A DNA stretch of 34,527 bases from Desulfopila aestuarii DSM 18488 (GCA_945863875.1 CAMBBS010000043.1:1-34527), one strand, 5' to 3'. Shown: positions 7,228-16,174, counted from the stretch's first letter. Notes: generated by a model from the letters alone, not told the origin. A program made the numbers and translations.

Positions 7228-8223
7228 TTAACGGATTGAAGTAATGAATTTCTTGAGGTTTTTTTTCTGGTTTTTAATCCTGAGTTTTTTCCTGATGTTT
7301 TCGCGGTAGGATTCTATGGTTCGCACGGAAAGGTTTAACAGATCGGCAATGTCTTTTGATGTTTTACCCTGGCGGATATAGTGGACAACCTGCAGCTCCC
7401 GTGGGGCCAGTTTGGCATGTGTCAGCACGGTATCATGCGGGTGCGTTGAGAAAACATCGAGCAAATTTGCCTGGGCGGTCGCCATATAATCTTTTGCCGG
7501 ACCGGACACTTTGTTTTGTGCTTTTTTCAAAAGAGGGAGGACCGTCTCCACTGTTTTTTCGGCAATTTCCTTTCTGATATGGTCATGCTCCATGTCCCTT
7601 CTCTTCAGCATGATATTCAAGGTGGTGTTTGTGTCGAGGAGTTCGCGGTTTGTTTCCTGCAACTCCTTTTCTCGCATGAGTAATCTTTCCAAGACGTTTT
7701 GCAGTTCCAGCACGGTATCGGTTAACTCTGCTGTCCTTGCCGCGACCTGTTGTTCCAGATCGGCACGCGCTTGCTGCAGCTGCGCCTCGGTGGCCTTGCG
7801 TGCGATTACCTCGTTGCTCAGCTGCACATTCCGGTCGCGCAGTTTGGCCACCAGATCCTGCTTTTCAAAGCTGTGCCGCGCCTTAGTGAGCAGGTCATCC
7901 GTATCACAGGGCTTCTGCAGGTAATCATCGGCCCCCAGCTTTAATGCCTCGACGGCGGAGGGGACACCGCCATGCCCGGTCAGGATGATGACACCGATAT
8001 CGGGATAGAGGCTTTTGGCCTGCTTGAGCACGAATATGCCATCACCCATGGGCATCACCAGGTCGGTAATGACCAGGTCGAAGTATTTTTCCCGGAGAAT
8101 GTCCACGGCTTCCCAGCCATTTTTCGCCGTGGTTACCGTGAATTTGTTTTTTTCGAGAATCCAGCCGATTGATGCCAGAATGATTTCTTCGTCATCAACA
8201 AGCAGTATTGATTTGTTGGGCAT
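7228..8223 (-). CDS. Response regulator with receiver, coiled-coil linker and LuxR-type HTH
   Basis: A 331-aa transcription regulator. The receiver (1-120) has D10/D11, phosphoacceptor D54, T82 and K104. Residues about 125-225 are a long Glu/Leu/Arg-rich coiled coil (QLQQARADLEQQVAARTAEL), unusual in NarL/FixJ-type regulators, which normally have a short linker. The C-terminal LuxR/GerE helix-turn-helix (about 268-331) reads LAPRELQVVHYIRQGKTSKD then IADLLNLSVRTIESYRENIR. The gene start overlaps the 3' end of the kinase gene by 29 bases, so the two form a cognate pair. It is the last gene of the molybdopterin/two-component operon. The coiled coil may mediate dimerisation or contact the kinase. 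Confidence 0.93.
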   Translation of the reverse strand: MPNKSILLVDDEEIILASIGWILEKNKFTVTTAKNGWEAVDILREKYFDLVITDLVMPMGDGIFVLKQAKSLYPDIGVIILTGHGGVPSAVEALKLGADDYLQKPCDTDDLLTKARHSFEKQDLVAKLRDRNVQLSNEVIARKATEAQLQQARADLEQQVAARTAELTDTVLELQNVLERLLMREKELQETNRELLDTNTTLNIMLKRRDMEHDHIRKEIAEKTVETVLPLLKKAQNKVSGPAKDYMATAQANLLDVFSTHPHDTVLTHAKLAPRELQVVHYIRQGKTSKDIADLLNLSVRTIESYRENIRKKLRIKNQKKNLKKFITSIR

Positions 8224-10276
8224 TATTTATACTCTCAATGGGCAGAAACACGGAAAATCGTGATCCTTTATTACAAGCACTGGTCACCTCTATACGGCCG
8301 CCGTGATTTTTAATAATGCCGTCGCTGACGGATAAACCAAGACCGGTTCCTTTCGGTTTCGGTTTGGTGGTAAAAAACGGCTCAAAGATGTGCGCCATAT
8401 CGGCAGAGCTGATGCCGATGCCGTTATCTTCAATATGGACGGCAACGTTGTCCCCGTCGCATATTTCGGTGCTGATGGAGATGACGCCGCCGCCTTCGCA
8501 ACCATCGGCGGCGTTGTTGAGAAGATTAAGAAAAACCTGTTTCAGCTGGTCGCCAACCGCCACAATCGGGGGGAGATTGTCCACATATTTTTTCACCACG
8601 GTAATGTTACGCGTGTGAAAGTCTTTTTTGCTGAGCAGTAGCAGGGCGTCAAGGGCAGCATGCAGGTCAATCCACGTGGGTTTGGCCGAAGTCGGCCGGA
8701 AAAAATCCCGTAAGTCAGCGATAAGATTTTTCATCCTGTGGCATTCCTGCAGGGCCAGAGCGACGAGTTCCTCTTCCTTTTTTTCCATGGGAACGTATCG
8801 CGATATTCCCTTGATAATCGTCATGACGCTCTGCAGGGGATTGTTGAACTCATGGGCGATGGAGGCGGACAGGTTGCCGATGGCGGCGAGTTTCTCGGAA
8901 TGGAGCAGCTGGGCGTGGGATTCCTGCAATTCAAGAGTACGTTCAGCCACCCGTTGCTCCAGCTCACCATGCGCTTTTTTTAATGCATCCTTTGCCAGTT
9001 GTTTTTCTGTGATATCAAAGGCATAATGGAGATAGAGCCCATCGCCGACCGGTATCCAGTAGGCATCCCAGTAAGTGCCGAGAGCCCAGAACTGAGAATT
9101 CTGGGCCATACCGTTTTGCCAGAGCTTCTGGGCGAGGCACCAGGGGCAGGGGGTCTCTCTTTGCCCCCAGCTGGTATAGCAGTGTTCGCCTGGTACGGCT
9201 CCAACGGCAACGGCGGCCTTATTGGAGGCAACTATCCGGCGGGTATGGTATTCGAGAAGAAGAGCGACACAGGGCAGGGCGTCCATGAAAAGTTGCCGAA
9301 GTCGAACCTCTTTCTGTAATTTTTCTTCGGCGTCTTTGAGTTGGGTAATATCCCTGCCGACCGCCTGATATTCAAAAATATGCCCTGCCTCATGATAAAG
9401 CGCTCTGCCGGACCATTGCTGCCAATGTATTTTTCCGTCCGGCAGGTGGACCCGATGTTCAATGGTCTTATCCGGCTTAAATTGTGTCAGATTCTTGAAA
9501 TGATTCTCGACGAGCGGCAGGTCGTCTTTATGAACAGCAGGCAGAAAGTTGGTGCCGAGTATATCCTGATGGTTGACGGCGAAATGCCGGCAATAGGCGT
9601 CATTGACAAAGGTAATTCTGCCCTGGGGGTCAAAGCGGCAGATCATCTCACTCTGATCCATGACAATGGCCCGATACCTGTTTCTCATGCGGCGGAGTTT
9701 GGCCAGTTCGGCCTCCTTGCGGATGGAAATATCGCTGATAATGATGCGGAACTGGGCAGGTGGATCGCAGCCTGCTGAATGTGCCACGGTGTCTATCTGG
9801 CCATGGAAGAGCGTTCCATCACTTCTCTGCAGCCGAAGGTCATAGGATTGCTGCCGCCGTGTCTCCAGCAGTTTTCTCCAGCGGAGATAGAATACATCCT
9901 GATCTTCCGGGAGGATAAAGTCGGACAACAATCGATTGAGCAGTTGTCCTCTCGCCAACCCGAGCATATCTCCAGCGGTCAGGTTTGCCTCGAGAATCAA
10001 TCCTTTGTCGCTGGCGGTTATGAAGGCAACCGGGGCAAAATCGTAGAAATCGGCATAGCGGCGGCGGGATTTTTCAAGTTCTTGCTGGGTGTTGCGCAGA
10101 TCTTCATTCTGCAGCTCCAGCTCGATCTGGTAGGTGTCGAGTTCGTGGACCAGTTGACGGACATCCGCTTGATACATGTCTGTCTTTGCCGCGGTCCTTT
10201 CTGGTTTGCTCGCCAGAAAAACCTGGGCCTTTTTGCGCAGTTCGGAAAATTTATTCTTGCCGGAATCTTTCTCCAT
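8195..10276 (-). CDS. Multi-PAS soluble sensor histidine kinase
   Basis: A 693-aa kinase without membrane segments. Domain order: N-terminal coiled coil (about 36-72), PAS1 (about 73-190), PAS2 with PAC (about 200-312; WQQWSGRALYH), a third PAS-like domain (about 325-425) with Cys366, Cys377 and Cys380 (ETPCPWC), coiled coil (430-455), HisKA with H475 (SIAHEFNNPLQS) and HATPase_c (N-box LNLLNNAADG, G1 EDNGIG, G2 GTGLGL). The third PAS could hold metal, heme or a redox centre through its Cys; this is an inference. ATG 10276 is preceded by AGGAGA, whereas the open frame upstream has no site. It starts 22 bases after moaD and overlaps the regulator, so a soluble redox- or ligand-sensing system is co-transcribed with molybdopterin genes. 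Confidence 0.93.
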   Translation of the reverse strand: MEKDSGKNKFSELRKKAQVFLASKPERTAAKTDMYQADVRQLVHELDTYQIELELQNEDLRNTQQELEKSRRRYADFYDFAPVAFITASDKGLILEANLTAGDMLGLARGQLLNRLLSDFILPEDQDVFYLRWRKLLETRRQQSYDLRLQRSDGTLFHGQIDTVAHSAGCDPPAQFRIIISDISIRKEAELAKLRRMRNRYRAIVMDQSEMICRFDPQGRITFVNDAYCRHFAVNHQDILGTNFLPAVHKDDLPLVENHFKNLTQFKPDKTIEHRVHLPDGKIHWQQWSGRALYHEAGHIFEYQAVGRDITQLKDAEEKLQKEVRLRQLFMDALPCVALLLEYHTRRIVASNKAAVAVGAVPGEHCYTSWGQRETPCPWCLAQKLWQNGMAQNSQFWALGTYWDAYWIPVGDGLYLHYAFDITEKQLAKDALKKAHGELEQRVAERTLELQESHAQLLHSEKLAAIGNLSASIAHEFNNPLQSVMTIIKGISRYVPMEKKEEELVALALQECHRMKNLIADLRDFFRPTSAKPTWIDLHAALDALLLLSKKDFHTRNITVVKKYVDNLPPIVAVGDQLKQVFLNLLNNAADGCEGGGVISISTEICDGDNVAVHIEDNGIGISSADMAHIFEPFFTTKPKPKGTGLGLSVSDGIIKNHGGRIEVTSACNKGSRFSVFLPIESINNAQQINTAC

Positions 10277-10298
10277 GAGTCTCCTGGATAGTATACAC

Positions 10299-10529
10299 TT
10301 AGCCCCCGCCGATAACCGGAAAAATGGCCAGGACATCGTTATCGATCGGCTGCACATCGAATTCCGTATGCCGCGAATTGATCATCAACACGCCGACTTC
10401 CTCTCGATCGATGCCGAGCGAATCGACAATGTCGCCTACGGTGGTGCCTTCGCGCTGTTCCCGCTGCTCAATCTTGAAACGATTGTCGCGAAAGTAGGCG
10501 AAGAGTTTTACTGTTATCTGTATGGACAT
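10299..10529 (-). CDS. moaD: MoaD/ThiS-family sulfur carrier protein
   Basis: A 76-aa beta-grasp ubiquitin-like protein ending in Gly-Gly (FPVIGGG), the site of adenylation and thiocarboxylation in MoaD-type carriers that supply sulfur for molybdopterin dithiolene. Motifs include ITVKLFAYFRDNRF at the N-terminus and VLAIFPVIGGG at the C-terminus. I chose ATG 10529 because the upstream in-frame extension overlaps moeA-PBP and is out of family length. It lies 20 bases after the moeA-PBP stop. ThiS-like or tungstopterin use cannot be excluded. Confidence 0.9.
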   Translation of the reverse strand: MSIQITVKLFAYFRDNRFKIEQREQREGTTVGDIVDSLGIDREEVGVLMINSRHTEFDVQPIDNDVLAIFPVIGGG

Positions 10530-10549
10530 GTTTTCCCAGTTATTTTTCT

Positions 10550-12493
10550 TTATTGCTCGTACACCACTTTGCCGCAATCCCGCAAATCATAGCCGCCTAG
10601 AGCCATGATCGCCGCATGGAAGACGGTACTGTTGCGAATCAGCTCAAGCACACTGACAACCTTGCTGTCCTGCAGATGTCGGCCCGGCACAATCAGGTCG
10701 TAGCATTCCAGGGCGATGGGCACAAAATCAAGGCCTAAGGCATTGGCGGCGGCGCGGATGCCGAGGCCGCTGTCGACACTGCCGTTGGCCACGGCGGCGG
10801 CAACGCTCATGTGGGTATACTCTTCGTGGTCGTAGCCGATGATCTCCGAGGCATCTAGGCCTTCGTCCCGTAGAACCTTGTCCGTCAGCAGACGGGTGCC
10901 GGCGCCGTTTTGTCGATTGATAAAGGTGAATTTCTCTTTGGCGATATCTCGAAAGCCCCGGATGTCTTTAGGATTGCCCAGGGCGACGATCAAACCCTGT
11001 TCGCGATAGCAGAGATTGATCAACTGCAGGGGTACGCCCCTCAGAAAGCGCTTGATGAAACTGATGTTGTACTCTCCGGTCTGCTCATCGAGGAGATGGG
11101 TGCCGGCGATGTGCGCCTCGCCGCGTTTTATGGCCATTATGCCGCCCATGGAGCCGACATGGGCCGAGGAGATGCGCACGATCGGCCGCTGTTTATGCAG
11201 GTGGTTGGCCAGCAGATCGAGGATGTTGTCATGGCTGCCGATGCAGACCAGGGTGGCGTCTACTTCGGTCTGCGGCCGCAATAACTCGATCTGTACCTTC
11301 TCGCCGGCGCCGATCCCTTCGCAGCCGGAGGGAACGGTCAGCAGCCCGTCGGCACGGACCAGCGACATCACCGCCCCGGCACCTTTGCCGGAGGGGGTCG
11401 CCATAAGATTGTCGCCCACCCGGCCAAGGGTAATGCGGACGAATTGATCGACGCCCATCGATGAATGCAGGGGTCGGGACAGAATTGCCTCGACATAGTC
11501 CGACTGCGGTTGCCCCTGACCGAGAAAAAGGGAGATCATCTCCCGGACAAAGATGCGCATGGTCAACAGCGCCGATACCGGATAGCCGGGCAGACCGATG
11601 ACCGGGGTGTCGCCGATCATCGCCAGGATGACCGGTTTGCCTGGTTTGATGGCCACGCCGTGGACGATCACTTCGCCTATTTCAGCGAGCACCTTGGCAC
11701 TGTAGTCCCGGGTGCCGGCGGAGGCTCCGGCATTGAGAATAACCAGATCGTTTTCATCTGCGGCGGTGAGCAGGGCTCTTTTCAGCAGTTCGGGATCATC
11801 GACAACCGGTAAACCACGGTCGGCAGCAGCGCCCCATTCATGTAAGTAGCCGGCGAGGATGCGCGAATTAAACTCGATGATCTGACCGGCTTTCGGCTGC
11901 TGATGCGGCTGGATGAGCTCACTGCCGGTTGGAATGACATGGGCCTTCGGCGGCCGCCGTACCGGGATCTCAGTTACCCCGGTGGCAAGCATGGCCCCTT
12001 GGTCGATGGCCCTGATTCTATGCCCCTCGGGGAGGATGAGCTCGGTGGCGACAATATCCTCGCCGATGGTCCGCACGTGCTGCCAGGGAGTCGCCGGCAT
12101 GTGCAGCTCGACCTCGGTGTCGCTGCGATAGTGCACGTCTTCGATCATCACCACCGCATTGAAGCCTTCGGGGATGGCATTGCCGGTATTGACCGGGATA
12201 AATTTGCCCGTGCCGAGACGAAGTGGTTTTGCCTCGCTGGCCCCGGTCAGGTCGCTGAAATGCACGGCAATGCCGTCCATGGCCGCGGCATTGTAGGAGG
12301 GCGATGACCGCAGGGCGAAAACAGGTTCGGCGGTGATTCTGCCGAGGCTGTCGTCAACCGCTATTGTTTCCAGGGGATCTCTCGTATAAAATCCGTGCTT
12401 TTCAAGGGCTTCCTGCCATAACTCTTTTGCAGCCGAGAGTGGTTTGTTGCTGACGTAGATGTTTCGCTTGCTCATTGTGTCCATGGTGCTCAT
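10550..12493 (-). CDS. MoeA-like molybdopterin molybdenumtransferase fused to a periplasmic-binding-protein-like domain
   Basis: A 647-aa fusion. Residues about 1-410 are MoeA: N-terminal SPSYNAAAMDGIAVHF, a central MoCF/MogA-like domain (VIPTGSELIQP, LVILNAGASAGTRDYS, KPGKPVILAMIGDTPVIGLPGYPVSAL, split here) and domain IV. Note NAGASAG in place of the common SGGxSxG. Residues about 420-640 are a PBP-like domain (ICIGSHDNILDLLANHL-type start, NRQNGAGTRLL, VAAAVANGSVDSGLGIRAAA), homologous to molybdate/tungstate or LysR-type ligand-binding folds. MoeA inserts molybdate into adenylylated molybdopterin. The fused domain may sense or select the oxyanion (inference). ATG overlaps the upstream moeA stop (ATGA). 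Confidence 0.93.
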   Translation of the reverse strand: MSTMDTMSKRNIYVSNKPLSAAKELWQEALEKHGFYTRDPLETIAVDDSLGRITAEPVFALRSSPSYNAAAMDGIAVHFSDLTGASEAKPLRLGTGKFIPVNTGNAIPEGFNAVVMIEDVHYRSDTEVELHMPATPWQHVRTIGEDIVATELILPEGHRIRAIDQGAMLATGVTEIPVRRPPKAHVIPTGSELIQPHQQPKAGQIIEFNSRILAGYLHEWGAAADRGLPVVDDPELLKRALLTAADENDLVILNAGASAGTRDYSAKVLAEIGEVIVHGVAIKPGKPVILAMIGDTPVIGLPGYPVSALLTMRIFVREMISLFLGQGQPQSDYVEAILSRPLHSSMGVDQFVRITLGRVGDNLMATPSGKGAGAVMSLVRADGLLTVPSGCEGIGAGEKVQIELLRPQTEVDATLVCIGSHDNILDLLANHLHKQRPIVRISSAHVGSMGGIMAIKRGEAHIAGTHLLDEQTGEYNISFIKRFLRGVPLQLINLCYREQGLIVALGNPKDIRGFRDIAKEKFTFINRQNGAGTRLLTDKVLRDEGLDASEIIGYDHEEYTHMSVAAAVANGSVDSGLGIRAAANALGLDFVPIALECYDLIVPGRHLQDSKVVSVLELIRNSTVFHAAIMALGGYDLRDCGKVVYEQ

Positions 12494-13761
12494 GTGTAGA
12501 GATAGACCTTGACGGCGGTGTTTTCCGAGACCCCCTGGCTGTCCTCGTCGATGAGAAAGTAGCCGTCGGAGCGCGAAAGCGTTGAGATGGAACCCGATTT
12601 GCCGAGAACAGGCTCGGCATGCCAGGAGTCATCTTCTTTTATCATTTTTACCCGCACCACATCGAGCCTGCCCGGCGCGGAGTTGATATTGCGGGTTAAA
12701 CCGGCCACGATATAGGGGCCCGGCAGTTTTGGCCGAGTCCCACGACCGGAAAGCTGCTCGATCGCCGGTTTGACAAAAAAATCAAAGCAGACCAGGGCGG
12801 AGACCGGATGACCGGGCAGACCAAATATCGGTGTCCGGCCGCTCTGGCCGATCAAAACCGGTTTGCCCGGTTTCAGGGTAACGCCATGCACGAGAATACC
12901 CGGCGGACCCAGCGCTTCCACCACCTGTTCGCCAAGGTCTCTGACGCCGACCGAACTGCCGCCGGAAAAAAGCACCAGATCATTTTCCTCGATGGCTGTT
13001 CTGATGGCCGGTAGGAAGATTTCTTTCTGGTCCGAGACGATACCGTAATCGCGGGCGACGCCTCCGGCGCGGCTGATTACTCCAGCCAGGGCGGGGGCGT
13101 TGATATTGCGGATCTGTCCGGGTTTTGGGTTTTCCGTGTAGGCGATTATCTCGTCCCCGGTGGAGAGAATGCCGACCCGGACTTTTTGGGTCACCCGGAC
13201 TTCGGTAATACCCAGCCCGGCAAGAAGGCCGATATCCTGGGGGCGGAGCAGGTGACCGTCCGCCAGGGCCACCTCGCCCCTGGCGATATCCTCGCCTTTC
13301 TGGATGAGATTGGTCCCCGGCCCGACACCTTTGATGATCTCGATCATCGTTTCGTCGATCGGAACACTATGTTCAAGCATCACCACACCGTCGGCGCCGG
13401 CGGGCAGAAGGCCTCCGGTGGGAATTTTATAGCAGCAGCCTTTTTTCACTTCCCCAACGGGTGCCGTACCCATCAGCACCTCTCCGGTTATGTCCAGGTA
13501 GCAGGGCATCGATTCACTGGCACCAAACGTGTCAGCCGCCCGTACGGCGTAGCCGTCCATGGTCGACCGCGCCTGGGCGGGCAGGTCTTCCGGCGAGAGA
13601 ATCGGTTCCGCCACCACCCGGTCAAGGGCCTCGGTGAGCGGGATGCTGGTGCTTGCGGTTCTGATGCCACCCAGGTGTTCAAGAAGGATATGCAGTGCCT
13701 CGTCCACAGGCAGTAAACCACTGCGGCCGAGCATGTCTTTTGTCTGCGATTTTTCAACCAT
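12490..13761 (-). CDS. moeA: Molybdopterin molybdenumtransferase MoeA
   Basis: A 423-aa cytosolic enzyme that inserts molybdate (or tungstate) into MPT-AMP. Motifs in order: PAQARSTMDGYAVRAADT (substrate loop, about 62-79), IPTGGLLPAGADGVVMLE (about 113-130), ILSTGDEI (about 199-206), LVLFSGGSSVGVRD (about 264-277), KPGKPVLIG and FGLPGHPVSALVCF (about 300-330). All look intact, and length is typical. It overlaps the upstream unknown gene by 8 bases and the downstream MoeA-PBP fusion by 4. Two MoeA paralogues in one operon are known from anaerobes using both Mo and W enzymes; which metal each serves is not visible here. Confidence 0.95.
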   Translation of the reverse strand: MVEKSQTKDMLGRSGLLPVDEALHILLEHLGGIRTASTSIPLTEALDRVVAEPILSPEDLPAQARSTMDGYAVRAADTFGASESMPCYLDITGEVLMGTAPVGEVKKGCCYKIPTGGLLPAGADGVVMLEHSVPIDETMIEIIKGVGPGTNLIQKGEDIARGEVALADGHLLRPQDIGLLAGLGITEVRVTQKVRVGILSTGDEIIAYTENPKPGQIRNINAPALAGVISRAGGVARDYGIVSDQKEIFLPAIRTAIEENDLVLFSGGSSVGVRDLGEQVVEALGPPGILVHGVTLKPGKPVLIGQSGRTPIFGLPGHPVSALVCFDFFVKPAIEQLSGRGTRPKLPGPYIVAGLTRNINSAPGRLDVVRVKMIKEDDSWHAEPVLGKSGSISTLSRSDGYFLIDEDSQGVSENTAVKVYLYT

Positions 13762-14359
13762 CTGTGCCGACTATGTTGAGATTGATTTTCGGTACTGTCC
13801 GAAGAACGGCAAGCAGTTCTTCGTAAGCTATTTCTTTGCCTGCAAATTGTATGTGCACGATGTGCGGGGCGAGGTGCGGTCTACGTGTCAGAAAGTTGGC
13901 CAGTTGCTCGCTTTGCAGGCAAAGACCTGTTTTCAATAAATCTGCGCCCCGATCTCTGGCGATGCTGTTAAAGAGTTTCAGGGTGACGGAGATAGACTTT
14001 TCCTGGTCAGATTCCGAAGATAAGGTCTTCGTGTCGGTGCGCAATGCGGCATGGAAACTATTTTTGCGGAAAATTGCTCCGGCAAGGCCGGGCATGGCCG
14101 CAGAAAGTGCCAGCACCGGATTGCTTCCGGTAAGCGGCAGCGAAAGGTCGTCAACGGCTGTGCCGTTAAGGAAAATGGTCTGCACGGTATCTGCCAGATA
14201 TTTTGCGGTAAAGCCGGAGAAATTACTTAAAAATTTGCCCAGCGTCTCGCCGTGTGCCGTCTTTATTTCTATACCTGATTGTAAAACAGTGGTAAACAGG
14301 GGCAGGGCGTTGCCGGTGACTGACATTCCCAGAGCCGGTACAGAGAGTTGATCTTTCAT
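13754..14359 (-). CDS. Uncharacterised protein leading the molybdopterin operon
   Basis: A 201-aa soluble protein I cannot assign to a named family. Visible features: TAKYLADTVQTIFLNGTAVDD (split as TAKYLADTVQ and TIFLNGTAVDD), then VLALSAAMPGLAGAIFRKNS, a Gly/Ala-rich stretch that could bind a phosphate or small ligand, and a Leu-rich C-terminal half without motifs. No signal peptide or membrane helix. The start at ATG 14359 is preceded by GAAGAT; the open frame extends to 14446 but the extra segment crosses the operator-like dyad and is unlikely to be coding. It overlaps moeA by 8 bases, so it is co-translated with cofactor synthesis genes. Confidence 0.75.
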   Translation of the reverse strand: MKDQLSVPALGMSVTGNALPLFTTVLQSGIEIKTAHGETLGKFLSNFSGFTAKYLADTVQTIFLNGTAVDDLSLPLTGSNPVLALSAAMPGLAGAIFRKNSFHAALRTDTKTLSSESDQEKSISVTLKLFNSIARDRGADLLKTGLCLQSEQLANFLTRRPHLAPHIVHIQFAGKEIAYEELLAVLRTVPKINLNIVGTDG

Positions 14360-14387
14360 ATGAGTTGATCTTCTATAAAATTGGCTT

Positions 14388-14409
14388 ACAATGTATGTGG
14401 TTACATTGT
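14388..14409. promoter_or_regulatory. Operator-like dyad upstream of the molybdopterin/two-component operon
   Basis: ACAATGTA at 14388-14395 and TACATTGT at 14402-14409 form a perfect 8-bp inverted repeat with a 6-base spacer. It lies in the 186-base divergent region between the six-gene operon (minus strand) and gpmI (plus strand), about 29 bases upstream of the first minus-strand start. The 8-6-8 geometry fits a dimeric HTH regulator. The cognate protein is unknown; the LuxR-type regulator of the same operon and a ModE-type molybdate regulator are both conceivable, but the sequence is not the E. coli ModE consensus. Confidence 0.5.
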
Positions 14410-14545
14410 CTTTGTTTTCATTTGAGACCGCTTCTCGGCAAGTCACGAAGATGAAGGCTAACTATAAACAAGTATAACAAATTTTCACGCCTGTGAGATA
14501 AAAAAGTAATCCTGTTTCACTTATACTCCCCTGAAAGGATTTAAA

Positions 14546-16174
14546 ATGACGACAAAAACACTGCCACCTCTCTCCGGCTATAAGGATTTTGACGGTCCGC
14601 TGGTAACGCTTATTATGGATGGCATGGGGATAGGCCCACGTGATGAAAGCGATGGCGTATTCGTTGCGTATACCCCTGTTCTTGATGAACTCTTTCAGGA
14701 ACCGCTCATGATGAAACTGAAGGCGCACGGCACGGCGGTCGGCCTGCCGTCCGATGGCGATATGGGGAATTCCGAGGTCGGTCACAATGCTCTTGGGGCG
14801 GGAAGGGTATTTTCTCAAGGCGCACGGCTGGTCAACGAGGCCCTCGCTTCAGGGGTTATTTATAGCGGTGAGGCCTGGCAGGAAGTGACAAAACGCGCTC
14901 AGGCTGGAGGGACGGTGCACTTTATCGGCCTTGTCTCCGATGGCAATGTCCACAGCCACACCGGGCAACTGTATGCCTTGCTCGATCGGTGTGCGGCGGA
15001 TGGTTTTGCGAGGGTCAGGCTGCATGCCCTGCTTGATGGCCGTGATGTCGATCAAAAAAGCGCGTTGCGCTATATCGAGCCGCTCGAGGAAAAATTCGCT
15101 GCTCTCTCGGCGGATGGCCGCGACTACCGCATAGCCTCGGGGGGCGGGCGGATGGTGACGACCATGGACAGGTACGGTGCCGACTGGCAGGTGGTCGAAA
15201 ATGGCTGGCAGGCACATGTCCTGGGTTGCGGCCGCACCTTTGCCGCGGCATCCGATGCGGTGCGGACCTATTACGGGGAAGATCCGGAAATGACCGATCA
15301 GTATATGGCCGCGTTTGTCGTGGCTGACGAACAGGGTCCGGTCGGGACCATCGAGGACGGTGACGCCGTGGTCTTTTTTAACTTTCGCGGCGATCGGGCC
15401 ATCGAGATTTCCCGGGCCTTTGACGAAGACGATTTTCATGAATTCGACAGGATTCGCCGACCACAGGTGTATTATGCCGGTATGATGCAGTATGATGGGG
15501 ACGCGCTGATACCGAAAAATTACCTGGTTGAACCTCCGGTCATCGACAACACCCTGGGGCAGTACCTGTGTGCCACGAAAATCACCTCCTATGCGATTTC
15601 CGAGACGCAGAAGTTTGGTCACGTTACCTATTTCTGGAACGGCAACAGGTCGGGGTATATTGATAAGGATCTGGAAACTTACGAAGAAATTACCTCCGAC
15701 AAGGTGGCATTTGACCTGAAGCCGTGGATGAAGGCCGGCGAGATTACCGATAAGGTGGTGAACGTGATAGAGGGCGGCAGCCACAAGTTTATTCGCCTTA
15801 ATTATCCCAACGGCGACATGGTGGGCCATACCGGGGTGGTGCCCGCCATTCGCATCGCCGTTGAAACTGTCGATCTTTGCCTGAAACGTGTGTTACGGGC
15901 AGTGGAAAAGGCCGGAGGTATCGCGGTCATCACCGCCGATCACGGCAATGCCGACTGCATGTGGACCAAAAAAAATGGCAGGCTCACCCCGATGGTGGCC
16001 CACACGCTGAACCCGGTACCTTTTATCATCAAGGATTATTCCGGGGCCAACAGGTTCACGCCGGCCGGGGTGGAGAAACCCGGACTGTCAAACGTCGCGG
16101 CGACCCTCTGCGTCCTTTTGGGACTCGAACCGCCCAGGGAATACGATGCGCCTCTGGTCAGGCTGGCCCCGTGA
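14546..16174 (+). CDS. gpmI: 2,3-bisphosphoglycerate-independent phosphoglycerate mutase
   Basis: A 542-aa Mn-dependent glycolytic/gluconeogenic enzyme interconverting 3- and 2-phosphoglycerate, alkaline phosphatase superfamily. The metal-binding LIMDGMGIG (D25) and the phosphoserine site GDMGNSEVGHNALGAGR (S76) are intact. HLHALLDGRDV-like sequence (RLHALLDGRDVDQ), the metal-ligand stretch NGDMVGHTG and ITADHGNADCM near the C-terminus are also present. It is slightly longer than the E. coli enzyme (514 aa). ATG 14546 has GAAAGGA upstream. It is monocistronic or followed by darP 70 bases later. Confidence 0.96.
   Translation: MTTKTLPPLSGYKDFDGPLVTLIMDGMGIGPRDESDGVFVAYTPVLDELFQEPLMMKLKAHGTAVGLPSDGDMGNSEVGHNALGAGRVFSQGARLVNEALASGVIYSGEAWQEVTKRAQAGGTVHFIGLVSDGNVHSHTGQLYALLDRCAADGFARVRLHALLDGRDVDQKSALRYIEPLEEKFAALSADGRDYRIASGGGRMVTTMDRYGADWQVVENGWQAHVLGCGRTFAAASDAVRTYYGEDPEMTDQYMAAFVVADEQGPVGTIEDGDAVVFFNFRGDRAIEISRAFDEDDFHEFDRIRRPQVYYAGMMQYDGDALIPKNYLVEPPVIDNTLGQYLCATKITSYAISETQKFGHVTYFWNGNRSGYIDKDLETYEEITSDKVAFDLKPWMKAGEITDKVVNVIEGGSHKFIRLNYPNGDMVGHTGVVPAIRIAVETVDLCLKRVLRAVEKAGGIAVITADHGNADCMWTKKNGRLTPMVAHTLNPVPFIIKDYSGANRFTPAGVEKPGLSNVAATLCVLLGLEPPREYDAPLVRLAP

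Noticed and set aside
14849-15829. 326-aa minus frame inside gpmI
   Set aside because: Shadow of a well-conserved enzyme gene; the long open frame is a codon-use effect.
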